Source: Sphingomonas sp.
Lineage (GTDB): Bacteria > Pseudomonadota > Alphaproteobacteria > Sphingomonadales > Sphingomonadaceae
Length of the DNA stretch: 64,000 nt
Assembly: GCF_026460985.1 (NCBI RefSeq)
Contig: NZ_JAPKNM010000056.1
Span: 1 to 64,000, forward strand
Reading direction: 5' to 3'
The notes under the pieces were generated by a model. That model saw only the letters and a list, made by a program, of their open reading frames with translations, was not told the DNA's origin and made no database searches. This document shows, piece after piece, positions 51,668 through 60,142 of the stretch (within the stretch, counting starts at the first letter, position 1; every line of letters begins with the position of its first letter). The position numbers and the translations under genes were made by a program.

Positions 51668-53173
51668 GTGACCGAAGGCGCCGAAGCCGCCCGGGCGGCG
51701 CTCGCCGCCGGGCGGCCCGCCCTGCTCTGGCGTCGCCAGGTCGCGGACACCGAGACTCCTGTCGCGGCGGCGCTCAAGCTCGTCGAGCCGGGCCGCGGCG
51801 ACTTCCTGCTCGAATCGGTCGAGGGGGGATCGGTCCGCGGCCGCCACAGCCTGATCGGCCTCGCCCCCGACCTCGTCTTCCGCGCCACCGGGCCCGAGGC
51901 GGCGATCAACCCGCACTGGCTCACCGATCGCGAGGCCTTCGCGCCCTGCGCCAAGCCCGCGCTCGAGGCGCTGCGCAGCCTCGTCCAGAGCTGCCGCATG
52001 GAGGTGCCGCCCGAGCTGCCGCGCGCGCTCGCCTGTCTCGTCGGCTATTTCAGCTACGAGACCGTCGGACTGGTCGAGAAGCTGCCACGCCCGCCGGCAA
52101 ACCCGGTCGGCGTGCCCGACATGATGTTCGTCCGGCCGACGGTGATCCTGATCTTCGACCGGCTCGCCGACGCGCTCTTCCTCGTCGCGCCCGTATGGCC
52201 CGACGCGTCGCGCACGCCCGAGGCGCTGGTCGACGCCGCCGCCGAACGCATCGACGCGACTGCCGCGCGCCTCGCCACCGCAGCCCTCCCCGCGCCGGTC
52301 CGGGCAGATCCGGGCGCGGTCGCGCTTACCCCGGTGCTGGAACCCGACCGCTATGGCGAGATGGTCGCGCGCGCCAAGGAATACATCGCCGCGGGGGACA
52401 TCTTCCAGGTCGTGCTCGCCCAGCGCTTCACCACGCCCTTCGCGCTGCCGCCCTTCGAGCTGTACCGCGCGCTCCGCCGCGTGAACCCCTCGCCCTTCCT
52501 CTATCATCTCGACCTGCCCGGCTTCGCGCTCACCGGATCGAGCCCCGAGATCCTCGTCCGCGCCCGCGACGGCGAGATCACCATCCGCCCGATTGCCGGC
52601 ACGCGCCCGCGTGGCGCCACCGCCGCCGAGGATGAGGCCAACCGCGCCAGCCTGCTCGCCGATCCCAAGGAACGCGCCGAGCATTTGATGCTGCTCGATC
52701 TCGGCCGCAACGATGTCGGCCGCGCGGCAGATGCGGGCAGCGTACGCGTCACCGACAGCTACACGGTGGAATTCTACAGCCACGTCATGCACATCGTCTC
52801 GAACGTGGTCGGCAGGCTCCGGCCCGGCGGCGATGCGCTCGACGCCCTGTTCGCCGGCTTTCCCGCGGGCACGGTCAGCGGCGCGCCCAAGGTCCGCGCC
52901 TGCCAGATCATCGCCGAGCTCGAGCCCGAGACGCGCGGGCCCTATGCGGGCGGCGTCGGCTATTTCTCGCCCGATGGCTCGATGGACAGCTGCATCGTGC
53001 TCCGGACCGCGCTGGTGAAGGACGGCGTGATGCACGTCCAGGCCGGGGCTGGGATCGTCGCCGATTCGGACCCGGCCTATGAGCAGCGCGAATGCGAGGC
53101 CAAGGCCGGCGCGCTATTTGCGGCCGCGCGCGAGGCGGTCGCACGGGCCAGCGAGGCGAGGTTCGGGCAGTAA
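51668..53173 (+). CDS. trpE: Anthranilate synthase component I
   Basis: A 501-residue chorismate-utilising enzyme for the first step of tryptophan synthesis. The start is a GTG 1 bp after the ppiD-like stop. The N-terminal domain has ESVEGGSVRGRHSLIGLAPD, with the LLES-x-E tryptophan-binding region (FLLESVEGG). The chorismate-binding domain has YIAAGDIFQVVLAQRF, ALTGSSPEILVR, PIAGTRPRGAT, LDLGRNDVGR and GTVSGAPKVRA. TrpG is 570 bp downstream with a minus-strand gene between, so the subunit genes are not in one simple operon. Confidence 0.96.
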   Translation: MTEGAEAARAALAAGRPALLWRRQVADTETPVAAALKLVEPGRGDFLLESVEGGSVRGRHSLIGLAPDLVFRATGPEAAINPHWLTDREAFAPCAKPALEALRSLVQSCRMEVPPELPRALACLVGYFSYETVGLVEKLPRPPANPVGVPDMMFVRPTVILIFDRLADALFLVAPVWPDASRTPEALVDAAAERIDATAARLATAALPAPVRADPGAVALTPVLEPDRYGEMVARAKEYIAAGDIFQVVLAQRFTTPFALPPFELYRALRRVNPSPFLYHLDLPGFALTGSSPEILVRARDGEITIRPIAGTRPRGATAAEDEANRASLLADPKERAEHLMLLDLGRNDVGRAADAGSVRVTDSYTVEFYSHVMHIVSNVVGRLRPGGDALDALFAGFPAGTVSGAPKVRACQIIAELEPETRGPYAGGVGYFSPDGSMDSCIVLRTALVKDGVMHVQAGAGIVADSDPAYEQRECEAKAGALFAAAREAVARASEARFGQ

Positions 53174-53177
53174 AGGA

Positions 53178-53207
53178 AATTCCTCCCCGAGCAAAGCTCG
53201 GGGAGGA
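53178..53207. terminator. Perfect hairpin between trpE and a converging gene
   Basis: AATTCCTCCCCGAGC (53178-53192), loop AAA, then GCTCGGGGAGGA. The left 15 bases are identical to the arm of the element upstream of surE, so this is a solo short form of that repeat. It probably ends transcription from both sides. Confidence 0.7.
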
Positions 53208-53214
53208 CTTCATC

Positions 53215-53631
53215 TCAATCGTCAGACGGCGCCGTCGTCCGCGCGGCCTTCGCCTTGGCATCGAGCCGCTCCTGATACCATTGCCGGATCATCGCCCGCG
53301 TGCAGCCCGTCTGGCCGCCCGTTCCCACCGGCGAGCAGCTGTTGGGCAGCCCGGCGCGGTTGAACTCCTCGACCGTCTCGACGCGGTTGGTCCAGGCGTT
53401 CGAAGCCGGGCCCTCCTTGGGCTGGTTCCGGAAGCGCTTGGGGATGCGATAGGGCGAATCGCCGGCATTGGCGCACACCACCACTTCGTCGGGGCTCTCG
53501 GCCGGCGGGCATTTCTCGTCGCCATAGAGCAGGATCGAGCGCACCCTCTTGGGTGGTTCGTCCTGCCGGCCGCTGTCCTGCGCCACGGCAGGCGCGGCCA
53601 TCAGCGCGGCGAAGAGCAAGGTGGAAAGCAT
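53215..53631 (-). CDS. Secreted cysteine-containing hypothetical protein
   Basis: A 138-residue protein with a signal peptide (LSTLLFAALMAAPAVAQ). The mature part has four cysteines (GDEKCPP, VVVCANAG, NSCSPVG, TGCTRAM), probably two disulphides, and a segment DSPYRIPKRFR followed by a C-terminal helix MIRQWYQERLDAKAKAAR. I do not recognise a family. It is transcribed against the trp genes and separates trpE from trpG. Confidence 0.75.
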   Translation of the reverse strand: MLSTLLFAALMAAPAVAQDSGRQDEPPKRVRSILLYGDEKCPPAESPDEVVVCANAGDSPYRIPKRFRNQPKEGPASNAWTNRVETVEEFNRAGLPNSCSPVGTGGQTGCTRAMIRQWYQERLDAKAKAARTTAPSDD

Positions 53632-53742
53632 GCAAACTCCTTTGAACAGCGATCAACGCCCCTGTGTCGTCAACCGTTGCGCCGCACTGTGGCCGCGCCA
53701 AGGCAATTGTGAGAATCCGCGAAACACCGTACCGCGGCGCGC

Positions 53743-54327
53743 ATGATCCTCGTCATCGACAATTACGACAGCTTCACCTGGAACCTCGTCCATTATCTGA
53801 TGGAGCTGGGCGCCGAGGTGCAGGTCGTGCGCAACGACGCTTTGACCGCCCGCGACGCGATCGCCAGCAACGCCCAGGCGTTCCTGATCTCGCCCGGCCC
53901 GTGCACGCCCAACGAAGCGGGGATCAGCCTCGATCTGGTCGCCGCCTGCGCCGATCTGAGGAAGCCCCTGCTCGGCGTGTGCCTCGGCCACCAGGCGATC
54001 GGCCAGCATTTCGGCGGGCACGTGGTGCGCGGCGGGCTGATGCACGGCAAGACCTCGCCGGTCGAGCATGACGGCACCGGGCTGTTCGCGGGCCTGCCCT
54101 CGCCCTTCACCGCGACGCGCTATCACTCGCTGATCGTCACCGACATTCCCGAGGATCTCGTCGTCAACGCCACCGCCGCCGATGCCTCGGTGATGGGCGT
54201 GCGCCACCGCGATCTGCCGATCCACGGCGTCCAGTTCCACCCCGAGAGCATCGCCACCGAGCATGGTCACGCGATGCTGGCGAACTTCATGCACCTTGCA
54301 GGGATCGAGGCCAAGGCGCTCGCCTGA
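53743..54327 (+). CDS. trpG: Anthranilate synthase component II (glutamine amidotransferase)
   Basis: A 194-residue class I amidotransferase providing ammonia to TrpE. Typical features are [31 protein letters not shown], the catalytic Cys in [22 protein letters not shown], and the His-Glu pair in [14 protein letters not shown]. PabA has the same layout and one protein may serve both pathways; no pabB is visible here. The gene is separated from trpE and from trpD by unrelated genes. Confidence 0.95.
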   Translation: MILVIDNYDSFTWNLVHYLMELGAEVQVVRNDALTARDAIASNAQAFLISPGPCTPNEAGISLDLVAACADLRKPLLGVCLGHQAIGQHFGGHVVRGGLMHGKTSPVEHDGTGLFAGLPSPFTATRYHSLIVTDIPEDLVVNATAADASVMGVRHRDLPIHGVQFHPESIATEHGHAMLANFMHLAGIEAKALA

Positions 54328-54431
54328 CGCAGACATCTTGCGACAATTTTGCCGCGGCGTTGCAATCGCCGCGCGACGAAGCGGCGCCATTTCCCTCCAA
54401 TCGTCCGATCCTGGGCGCAATGGAGACTCGA

Positions 54432-54797
54432 ATGAACACTAGACTGAAGCTCGCTGGCGTCATGCTCGCCGGCGTCCTCGCGCTGGGCGCCGGCGGCGTC
54501 GCGGTCGCGAGCATGGAGAACGGCCTCGGCCCTCTCGGCCGCGCCGATGCCAACAGCGACGGCCAGATCACGCGCGCCGAATGGGTCCAGGAGGCGAATG
54601 CCCGCTTCGACCGCCTCGACGCGAACAAGGACGGCAAGCTGGTCGGCGACGAGCTGCCCAGGCACGGCCCCCGCGGCCCGCATCGCGGCCATCACGGCCC
54701 GCGCGACGGCGGCCCCGGCTGGGACGGCGCCCCGCCGCCTCCGCCGCCCGGCGCGCCGCAGCCCGCCGTTCCGGCATCGCCGGCGCCGCAGAAGTGA
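54432..54797 (+). CDS. Exported EF-hand calcium-binding protein
   Basis: A 121-residue protein with a signal peptide (TRLKLAGVMLAGVLALGAGG). Two EF-hand loops are visible: DANSDGQITRAEW and DANKDGKLVGDEL. The C-terminal third is rich in His, Gly and Pro (HGPRGPHRGHHGPRDGG, then a proline run). GGAG lies 6-7 bases before the ATG at 54432; an in-frame ATG four codons upstream is possible. Likely binds Ca2+ in the periplasm. Role unknown; no link to tryptophan synthesis is evident. Confidence 0.85.
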   Translation: MNTRLKLAGVMLAGVLALGAGGVAVASMENGLGPLGRADANSDGQITRAEWVQEANARFDRLDANKDGKLVGDELPRHGPRGPHRGHHGPRDGGPGWDGAPPPPPPGAPQPAVPASPAPQK

Positions 54798-54915
54798 CAC
54801 GGGAGGCGCCCGGGCAGCGGTCCGGGCGCCGCTCGCCGGAGCCGAGCCGCCTTGACCCGGCCCAGGGTGCCAAGGCTATATCCGCCGTTCAGCACCGGAA
54901 GGATGAGATGACCAC

Positions 54916-55320
54916 ATGCCGATCAATCGGAGGGATGTCGTGAAGGCAGTAGCGCTGGGCGGCGCTGCCCTGGCCTCAGACGCGGCTGCGGCGGCATCGG
55001 TGCCGGAAGGCGCCAAGATCGTCCATCACGTCTTCTTCTGGCTGAAACGGCCCGGATCGTCCGAGGATCGCGAGCAACTGGTCGCCGGCCTGCGCGCGCT
55101 CGCGAAGATCCCCGTCATCCGCAACCTGCAGATCGGCGTCCCCGCATCGACCGAGCAGCGCGACGTCGTCGATTCGAGCTTCGACGTGTCCGAGCTCATG
55201 GTGTTCGACAATGTCGTCGACCAGAAAGTGTATCAGGACCATCCGCTCCACCAGGATTTCGTCGCCAAGTGCAGCCCTTTGTGGCGCAAGGTCATCGTCT
55301 ACGACATGCTGACGGTCTGA
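54916..55320 (+). CDS. Tat-signal Dabb (stress-responsive alpha/beta barrel) domain protein
   Basis: A 134-residue protein beginning MPINRRDVVKAVALGGAALA, a twin-arginine signal. The mature part is a Dabb domain: IVHHVFFWLKRPGSSEDREQ, then IPVIRNLQIGVPAST, SSFDVSELMVFD and HPLHQDFVAKCSPLW. Dabb proteins form dimeric ferredoxin-like barrels; some are polyketide or olivetolic acid cyclases, most are uncharacterised. It lies between trpG and trpD on the same strand. Confidence 0.88.
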   Translation: MPINRRDVVKAVALGGAALASDAAAAASVPEGAKIVHHVFFWLKRPGSSEDREQLVAGLRALAKIPVIRNLQIGVPASTEQRDVVDSSFDVSELMVFDNVVDQKVYQDHPLHQDFVAKCSPLWRKVIVYDMLTV

Positions 55321-55407
55321 ACTGTCGCCGGGAGACACAGCCCGGCTTGACCTAACCCCCATCAGGATTTGCTCGACTCCGGCCCGCGGCGCCGGAATAG
55401 AGGCTGG

Positions 55408-56403
55408 GTGACCGTCTTCACCCTCCTCCCCGACCCCTCCTCGCCGCTCGCGCGCGAGAGCGCCGCGCAGGCCTTCGCCGACATCCTCGACGGCACCGTG
55501 CCCGAGGAGGCGATCGAAGCCTTCCTGATCGCGCTCAGCGTCCGCGGCGAGACCAGCATCGAGATCGCCGAAGCGGCACGGGCGATGCGCGAGCGGCTGA
55601 TCCCGATCACCGCCCCCGAGGGCGCGATCGACGTCTGCGGCACCGGCGGCGATGGCCACCACACGCTCAACGTCTCGACCGCGGTGAGCCTCGTCGTCGC
55701 GGCCTGCGGCGTTCCCGTCGCCAAGCATGGCAACCGCGCCGCCTCGTCCAAGGCCGGCGCCGCCGACACCCTCGAGGCTTTGGGCCTCAACCTCGACCGC
55801 GCCGCCGCGCGCGCCGAGGAGAGCCTGCACGAGCTCGGCATCGCCTTCCTCTTCGCCCAGCACCATCATCCCGCGTTGGCACGGATCGGCCCGATCCGGC
55901 GCCGCATCGGCCGCCGGACGATCTTCAACCTGATGGGTCCGCTCGCCAATCCGGCGCATGTCACGCGCCAGTTGATCGGCATCGCCCGTCCCGACTACGC
56001 GCCGATCTATGCCGAGGCGCTCACCCAGCTCGGCTCGCAGGCCGCAGCGGTCGTCTCGGGCGAGGAAAGCCTCGACGAGCTTTCTACCGCGGGCGCGAGC
56101 ATCGTCGTCAATGTCGGCTCCGCCAGCCTGCCCACGCGCATCGTCCCCGAGGACGCCGGCCTGCCGCGCCATCCGCTCGCCGCGATCCGCGGCGGCGATC
56201 CCGAATATAATGCGCTCGCGCTCCGCCGCCTGCTGCTCGGCGAGACCGGCGCCTATCGCGACGCCGTGCTGCTCAACGCCGCCGCCGCCTTGATGGTCGC
56301 GGGGCGAGCCGCCAACCTCGTCGACGGTGTCGAGGAAGCCGCCGAGGCGATCGACGGCGGGCTTGCCAACACCCTGCTCGACTGCTGGATCGCCTTCGCA
56401 TGA
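55408..56403 (+). CDS. trpD: Anthranilate phosphoribosyltransferase
   Basis: A 331-residue enzyme transferring phosphoribose from PRPP to anthranilate. I choose the GTG at 55408 ([10 protein letters not shown]); the frame runs 13 codons further upstream to a TTG. Key motifs are [38 protein letters not shown] and [17 protein letters not shown]. It overlaps trpC by 4 bp (ATGA), showing translational coupling. Confidence 0.95.
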   Translation: MTVFTLLPDPSSPLARESAAQAFADILDGTVPEEAIEAFLIALSVRGETSIEIAEAARAMRERLIPITAPEGAIDVCGTGGDGHHTLNVSTAVSLVVAACGVPVAKHGNRAASSKAGAADTLEALGLNLDRAAARAEESLHELGIAFLFAQHHHPALARIGPIRRRIGRRTIFNLMGPLANPAHVTRQLIGIARPDYAPIYAEALTQLGSQAAAVVSGEESLDELSTAGASIVVNVGSASLPTRIVPEDAGLPRHPLAAIRGGDPEYNALALRRLLLGETGAYRDAVLLNAAAALMVAGRAANLVDGVEEAAEAIDGGLANTLLDCWIAFA

Positions 56404-57170
56404 GCACGATCCTCGACAAGATCCTCGAGACCAAGCGCGGCGAAGTGGCGGCGCGCCGGCGCACGGCCGTCGAACGCCCGAAGCCGAGCGCGCCGCGCGG
56501 CTTCAAGGCGGCGCTCGACGCCAAGGTCGCCGCCGGCGGCTTCGGCCTTATCGCCGAGATCAAGAAGGCGAGCCCGTCCAAGGGCCTGATCCGCCCCGAT
56601 TTCGATCCCCCCGCCCATGCCCGCGCCTATCAGGCCGGCGGCGCGGCCTGCCTCTCGGTGCTCACCGACCAGGAATATTTCCAGGGCCATGAGGACTATC
56701 TGATCGCCGCGCGCGCCGCGTGCGACCTGCCGGTGATCCGCAAGGACTTCATGGTCGACCCGTGGCAGGTGGCGGAATCGCGCGGCATCGGCGCCGACGC
56801 GATCCTGATCATCGTCGCCGCGCTCGAAGACGGCGCGATGGCCGAGATCGAAGCCGCCGCCTTCGAGCAAGGCATGGACGTGCTGGTCGAGGTCCACGAC
56901 GCCGACGAGCTCGAACGCGCGCTCAGGCTGAGGTCGCGCCTGATCGGGGTCAACAATCGCAATCTCAAGACCTTCGAGGTCGACCTTCAAAAGACCTACG
57001 AACTCGTCCGCCAAGCCCCGAAGGATTGCACCTTCGTCGCCGAATCGGGCCTCACCAGCCGCGCCGACCTCGATGCGATGGCCGAGCACGACATTCGCTG
57101 CTTCCTGATCGGCGAGTCGCTGATGCGCCAGGAGGATGTCGAAGCGGCAACCCGGGCGCTGGTGGGATGA
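56400..57170 (+). CDS. trpC: Indole-3-glycerol phosphate synthase
   Basis: A 256-residue TIM-barrel enzyme that closes the indole ring. It begins [20 protein letters not shown] and has [20 protein letters not shown] (catalytic Lys), [43 protein letters not shown] and [13 protein letters not shown]. No trpF domain is fused. Together with trpD it forms a tight pair; trpF, trpB and trpA are not in the window. Confidence 0.96.
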   Translation: MSTILDKILETKRGEVAARRRTAVERPKPSAPRGFKAALDAKVAAGGFGLIAEIKKASPSKGLIRPDFDPPAHARAYQAGGAACLSVLTDQEYFQGHEDYLIAARAACDLPVIRKDFMVDPWQVAESRGIGADAILIIVAALEDGAMAEIEAAAFEQGMDVLVEVHDADELERALRLRSRLIGVNNRNLKTFEVDLQKTYELVRQAPKDCTFVAESGLTSRADLDAMAEHDIRCFLIGESLMRQEDVEAATRALVG

Positions 57171-57189
57171 GCGAGGCGAGCATCCTTTT

Positions 57190-57324
57190 CCCTCTCCCCT
57201 TGTGGGAGAGGGAGGGAGCCGACGACGTCGGCGGAAGGGTGCGGGGGAGTGAGACTCACGTCCCCCTCACCCTTCCCACCGCCTCCGGCGGCGGGCCCCT
57301 TCCCTCTCCCACAAGGGGAGAGGG
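57190..57324. repeat. Inverted-repeat element carrying the moaC ribosome binding site
   Basis: Arms of 24 bases at 57190-57213 and 57301-57324 are inverted copies; each is itself a small palindrome (CCTCTCCC around a short loop). Between them lie GTCGGCGG- and GCCTCCGGCGGCGG-type stems. The right arm includes AAGGGGAGAGG, the only plausible Shine-Dalgarno before the TTG start of moaC at 57327. The element occupies most of the trpC-moaC gap. Confidence 0.8.
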
Positions 57325-57326
57325 CG

Positions 57327-57794
57327 TTGAGTGACCTCACCCATCTCGACGAAACCGGCGCCGCGTGCATGGTCGACGTCGCGGGCAAGCCGGTCACCGC
57401 GCGCGAGGCCGTGGCCACCGGCCGCATCACCATGTCGCGTGAGGCGGCCGCGGCGATCCGCGCAGGCAGCGTCAAGAAGGGCGACGTTCTCGCCACCGCG
57501 CGCATCGCGGGGATCATGGCCGCGAAGAAGACCGCCGAGCTGATCCCGCTCTGCCACCCGCTGCCGCTCACCCGCGTCGCGATCGATCTCGCCCCCGACG
57601 ATACCGGCGTCACCGTCACCGCGACCGCGGCGACCGAAGGCAAGACCGGCGTCGAGATGGAAGCGCTCACCGCCGCCAGCGTCGCGCTGCTGACGCTCTA
57701 CGACATGGCCAAGGCGCTCGATAAGGCGATGGTGATCGCCGAAGTCCGGCTGCTCTCGAAGAAGGGCGGCAAGTCGGGCGACTGGCACGCCTGA
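57327..57794 (+). CDS. moaC: Cyclic pyranopterin monophosphate synthase MoaC
   Basis: A 155-residue molybdenum-cofactor enzyme. The TTG at 57327 starts the family-typical [20 protein letters not shown]; no ATG or GTG is suitably placed, and upstream codons lie in the repeat. Motifs include [35 protein letters not shown] (active-site His) and [20 protein letters not shown]. moeA lies 1.1 kb downstream on the same strand, with a PilZ gene between. Confidence 0.94.
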   Translation: MSDLTHLDETGAACMVDVAGKPVTAREAVATGRITMSREAAAAIRAGSVKKGDVLATARIAGIMAAKKTAELIPLCHPLPLTRVAIDLAPDDTGVTVTATAATEGKTGVEMEALTAASVALLTLYDMAKALDKAMVIAEVRLLSKKGGKSGDWHA

Positions 57795-57902
57795 AACGCC
57801 GGAGCCCGAGCGCGATTAGGGATTCCACAACCCTTTGTCTTAACCCGGCTTTCAACCGCCTTAAGCAATGTCCTCCCAGCGACCGGGGTGGGAAAAACAG
57901 TA

Positions 57903-58859
57903 ATGATTCAAACACTCAGGTCGGCGACCGTCTTTTCGCTCTCCGCCGATCCGCCCCGCGCGGTCCAGCACCAGCCCGACGCCCAGGCGGCGTTCGACGC
58001 GGCTTTCCTCGTCAGCGAATGCGAACGCTTCCCCTGCTCGCTCCAGCGGCTGTCGTCGGTCGGCGCCACGCTCCAGATCGGCGCCCAGCTCGCCGAGGCC
58101 GAGCCGATGCGGCTCGAAATGGCGAGCGGACAGGCGATCGAAGGCCGCATCGACTGGTGCGCGGACGGCGAGGCCGGCTTCGTCTTCGACGAGCCCATCG
58201 ACACCATCAGCACCCTTGCCCGCACCCTCGCCAGTCTCCCCGCCGAGCGCCGTTCCATGCCGCGCGTCGAGATCAACCAGCTCGTGTCGATCCGCAGCGG
58301 CGCCAGGGTCGAGCATGCGCGCACCCGCAACATCTCGCAGGGCGGCGTCGGCATCGACACGCGGCTCGAGCTCGCAATCGGCGATCCGGTCCAGCTCACC
58401 TTCGACGCGCTCCGCCCGCTCGACGGCACCGTCCGCTGGGTCCAGGACGGCCATGCCGGCATCGCCTTCGACGAGGAGCTCGGCTGGCAGACGCTGATGC
58501 CGTGGCTGCGCCACGCCCAGCGCACCCAGGCCAGCAAGCCCGCGCCGGCTCCGCTCAATTTCGAGAGCGAGGGGATGATCCCCGACAAGCATGCGATCCG
58601 CCTCGACGCGCCCGCCAGCGTCCGCGAGGGCGTGCGCTGGTGGAATGCGCGCGTCCGCGGCATCACTGCGCACCTGGTCGAGCTCGAGACGCGCGCAGTG
58701 CTCGCCCCCGGCGCGCAGCTCTGGGTGTCGCTCCCCGAGATCGGCGGCGGCCCGGCCAACGTGATCGAGGCGGCGCACAACCGCATCCTCTGCGAGTTCC
58801 GCCTGCCGCTGCGCCCGCGCGAGCTCAGCCTCGTCTCGAACAGCCAGGCGCCGCGCTGA
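57903..58859 (+). CDS. Multi-PilZ domain protein
   Basis: A 318-residue protein. A canonical PilZ domain lies at about 115-210 (SMPRVEINQLVSIRS, RNISQGGVGID, VRWVQDGHAGIAFDEEL). The region before it (about 35-105: LQRLSSVGATLQIG ... GRIDWCADGEAGFVFDEP) has the same strand pattern and the same G-x-x-x-W...GxAGhxFDE ending, and a third, degenerate copy may span 235-310. The leading R-x-x-x-R motif is only partial (RRSMPR). It may act as a c-di-GMP receptor with several barrels. It lies between moaC and moeA, with no obvious functional link. The ATG at 57903 is preferred to a GTG five codons upstream. Confidence 0.8.
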   Translation: MIQTLRSATVFSLSADPPRAVQHQPDAQAAFDAAFLVSECERFPCSLQRLSSVGATLQIGAQLAEAEPMRLEMASGQAIEGRIDWCADGEAGFVFDEPIDTISTLARTLASLPAERRSMPRVEINQLVSIRSGARVEHARTRNISQGGVGIDTRLELAIGDPVQLTFDALRPLDGTVRWVQDGHAGIAFDEELGWQTLMPWLRHAQRTQASKPAPAPLNFESEGMIPDKHAIRLDAPASVREGVRWWNARVRGITAHLVELETRAVLAPGAQLWVSLPEIGGGPANVIEAAHNRILCEFRLPLRPRELSLVSNSQAPR

Positions 58860-58900
58860 GGTCTTGCGCCGGGGGCACTTCCCGGCCCAAGGCTGACGGC

Positions 58901-60085
58901 ATGGCCACGCTCCTGCCCATCGCCGAAGCCCTGTCACGCCTGCTCGCGCTCGCATCGCCGCTGGCGGTCGAGCGCGTGCCGCTGGCGGGCGCCGCTGGGC
59001 GCTGGGCCGCGGCCGATATGCACGCCCGCCGCACCCAGCCGAGCGCCGACCTCTCGGCGATGGACGGCTATGCGATCCGCTTCGCCGACCTGCCCGGCCC
59101 GTGGCGCGTGATCGGCGAGAGTGCCGCCGGCCGCGCCTTTGCCGGCGAAGCGCAGCCGGGCGACGCCGTGCGCATCTTCACCGGCGCGCCGCTTCCCCCG
59201 GGCACCGACACCGTGATGGTCCAGGAGGAGGCCGCGCGCGAAGACGATCGTCTCCTGCTCGCCGGCGAGGGCCCGGCCACGCTGGGCCGCAACGTCCGCC
59301 GCCGCGGCCTCGATTTCTCCGAAGGCGACCTGCTGATCCGGACCGGCGAGCGCCTCACCCCCGCGCGACTGGCGCTGGCCGGTACCGCGGGGCATGGCGA
59401 GGTCATGGTTCGCCGCAAGGTGCGCGTGGCCATCGCCGCGACGGGCGACGAGTTGGTCGCGCCCGGCGCTCCGGTGGGCGAAGCGCAGCTCCCCGAAACC
59501 AATCGACTGATGCTTGCGGCGCAGCTCGCCGATTTGCCCGTCGAGCTGGTCGACCTTGGTATCCTGCCCGATCGCGAGGAGGCGCTCGAGGACGCTTTCC
59601 GCGCGGTCGACGCCGACCTGCTCGTCACCAGCGGCGGCGCGTCGGTGGGCGATCACGATCTCGTCCAACCCGCGCTGAAAGCGGCCGGCGCGGTGATCGA
59701 TTTCTGGCGGATCGCGCTTCGTCCGGGCAAGCCGATGATGGCGGGCAGGCTCGGCGATACGATCGTGCTCGGCCTGCCGGGCAACCCGGTCTCGGCCTTC
59801 GTCACCGCCTTGCTCTTCGTCCGTCCGCTCGTCGCGCATCTCGCCGGTGCGGCCGATCCGCTGCCCCGCCCCCGCCCCGCCACGCTCGGCGAGCCGCTCG
59901 CGCAGAATGGCGAGCGCACCGACTATCTCCGCGCCGAGATCCGCGACGGCCGCGTGCTCGCCTCGACGCTCCAGGACAGCGCGATGCTGCAGACGCTCGC
60001 GCGCGCGACCTGCCTGATCGTCCGCGAACCGCACGCCCCCGCGGCCAGTGCGGGCGACTCGGTGGAAATCCTCGACATCGCTTGA
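58901..60085 (+). CDS. moeA: Molybdopterin molybdenumtransferase MoeA
   Basis: A 394-residue enzyme inserting molybdate into molybdopterin. The ATG at 58901 begins MATLLPIAEALSRLLALASP. Family motifs are SAMDGYAIRFAD, RIFTGAPLPPGTDTVMVQEE, VRRRGLDFSEGDLL, VAIAATGDELV, VTSGGASVGDHDLV, and WRIALRPGKPMMAG followed by LGLPGNPVSAFV. Length matches the family (about 400). The lexA promoter -35 overlaps its stop codon. Confidence 0.95.
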   Translation: MATLLPIAEALSRLLALASPLAVERVPLAGAAGRWAAADMHARRTQPSADLSAMDGYAIRFADLPGPWRVIGESAAGRAFAGEAQPGDAVRIFTGAPLPPGTDTVMVQEEAAREDDRLLLAGEGPATLGRNVRRRGLDFSEGDLLIRTGERLTPARLALAGTAGHGEVMVRRKVRVAIAATGDELVAPGAPVGEAQLPETNRLMLAAQLADLPVELVDLGILPDREEALEDAFRAVDADLLVTSGGASVGDHDLVQPALKAAGAVIDFWRIALRPGKPMMAGRLGDTIVLGLPGNPVSAFVTALLFVRPLVAHLAGAADPLPRPRPATLGEPLAQNGERTDYLRAEIRDGRVLASTLQDSAMLQTLARATCLIVREPHAPAASAGDSVEILDIA

Positions 60086-60125
60086 CAAGCTACCGGAACA
60101 TTGCGTAAACGTTCCGTGTCTGTTC
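60082..60125 (+). promoter_or_regulatory. lexA promoter with SOS (LexA) box
   Basis: TTGACA at 60082-60087, overlapping the moeA stop, is a consensus -35; 17 bases later is GTAAAC (60105-60110) as a weak -10. Immediately downstream is GTTC-N7-GTTC at 60111-60125, the alphaproteobacterial LexA-binding sequence. LexA bound here would block its own promoter, giving autoregulation. Confidence 0.85.
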
Positions 60126-60142
60126 TGGACAGGAGGATTGGG

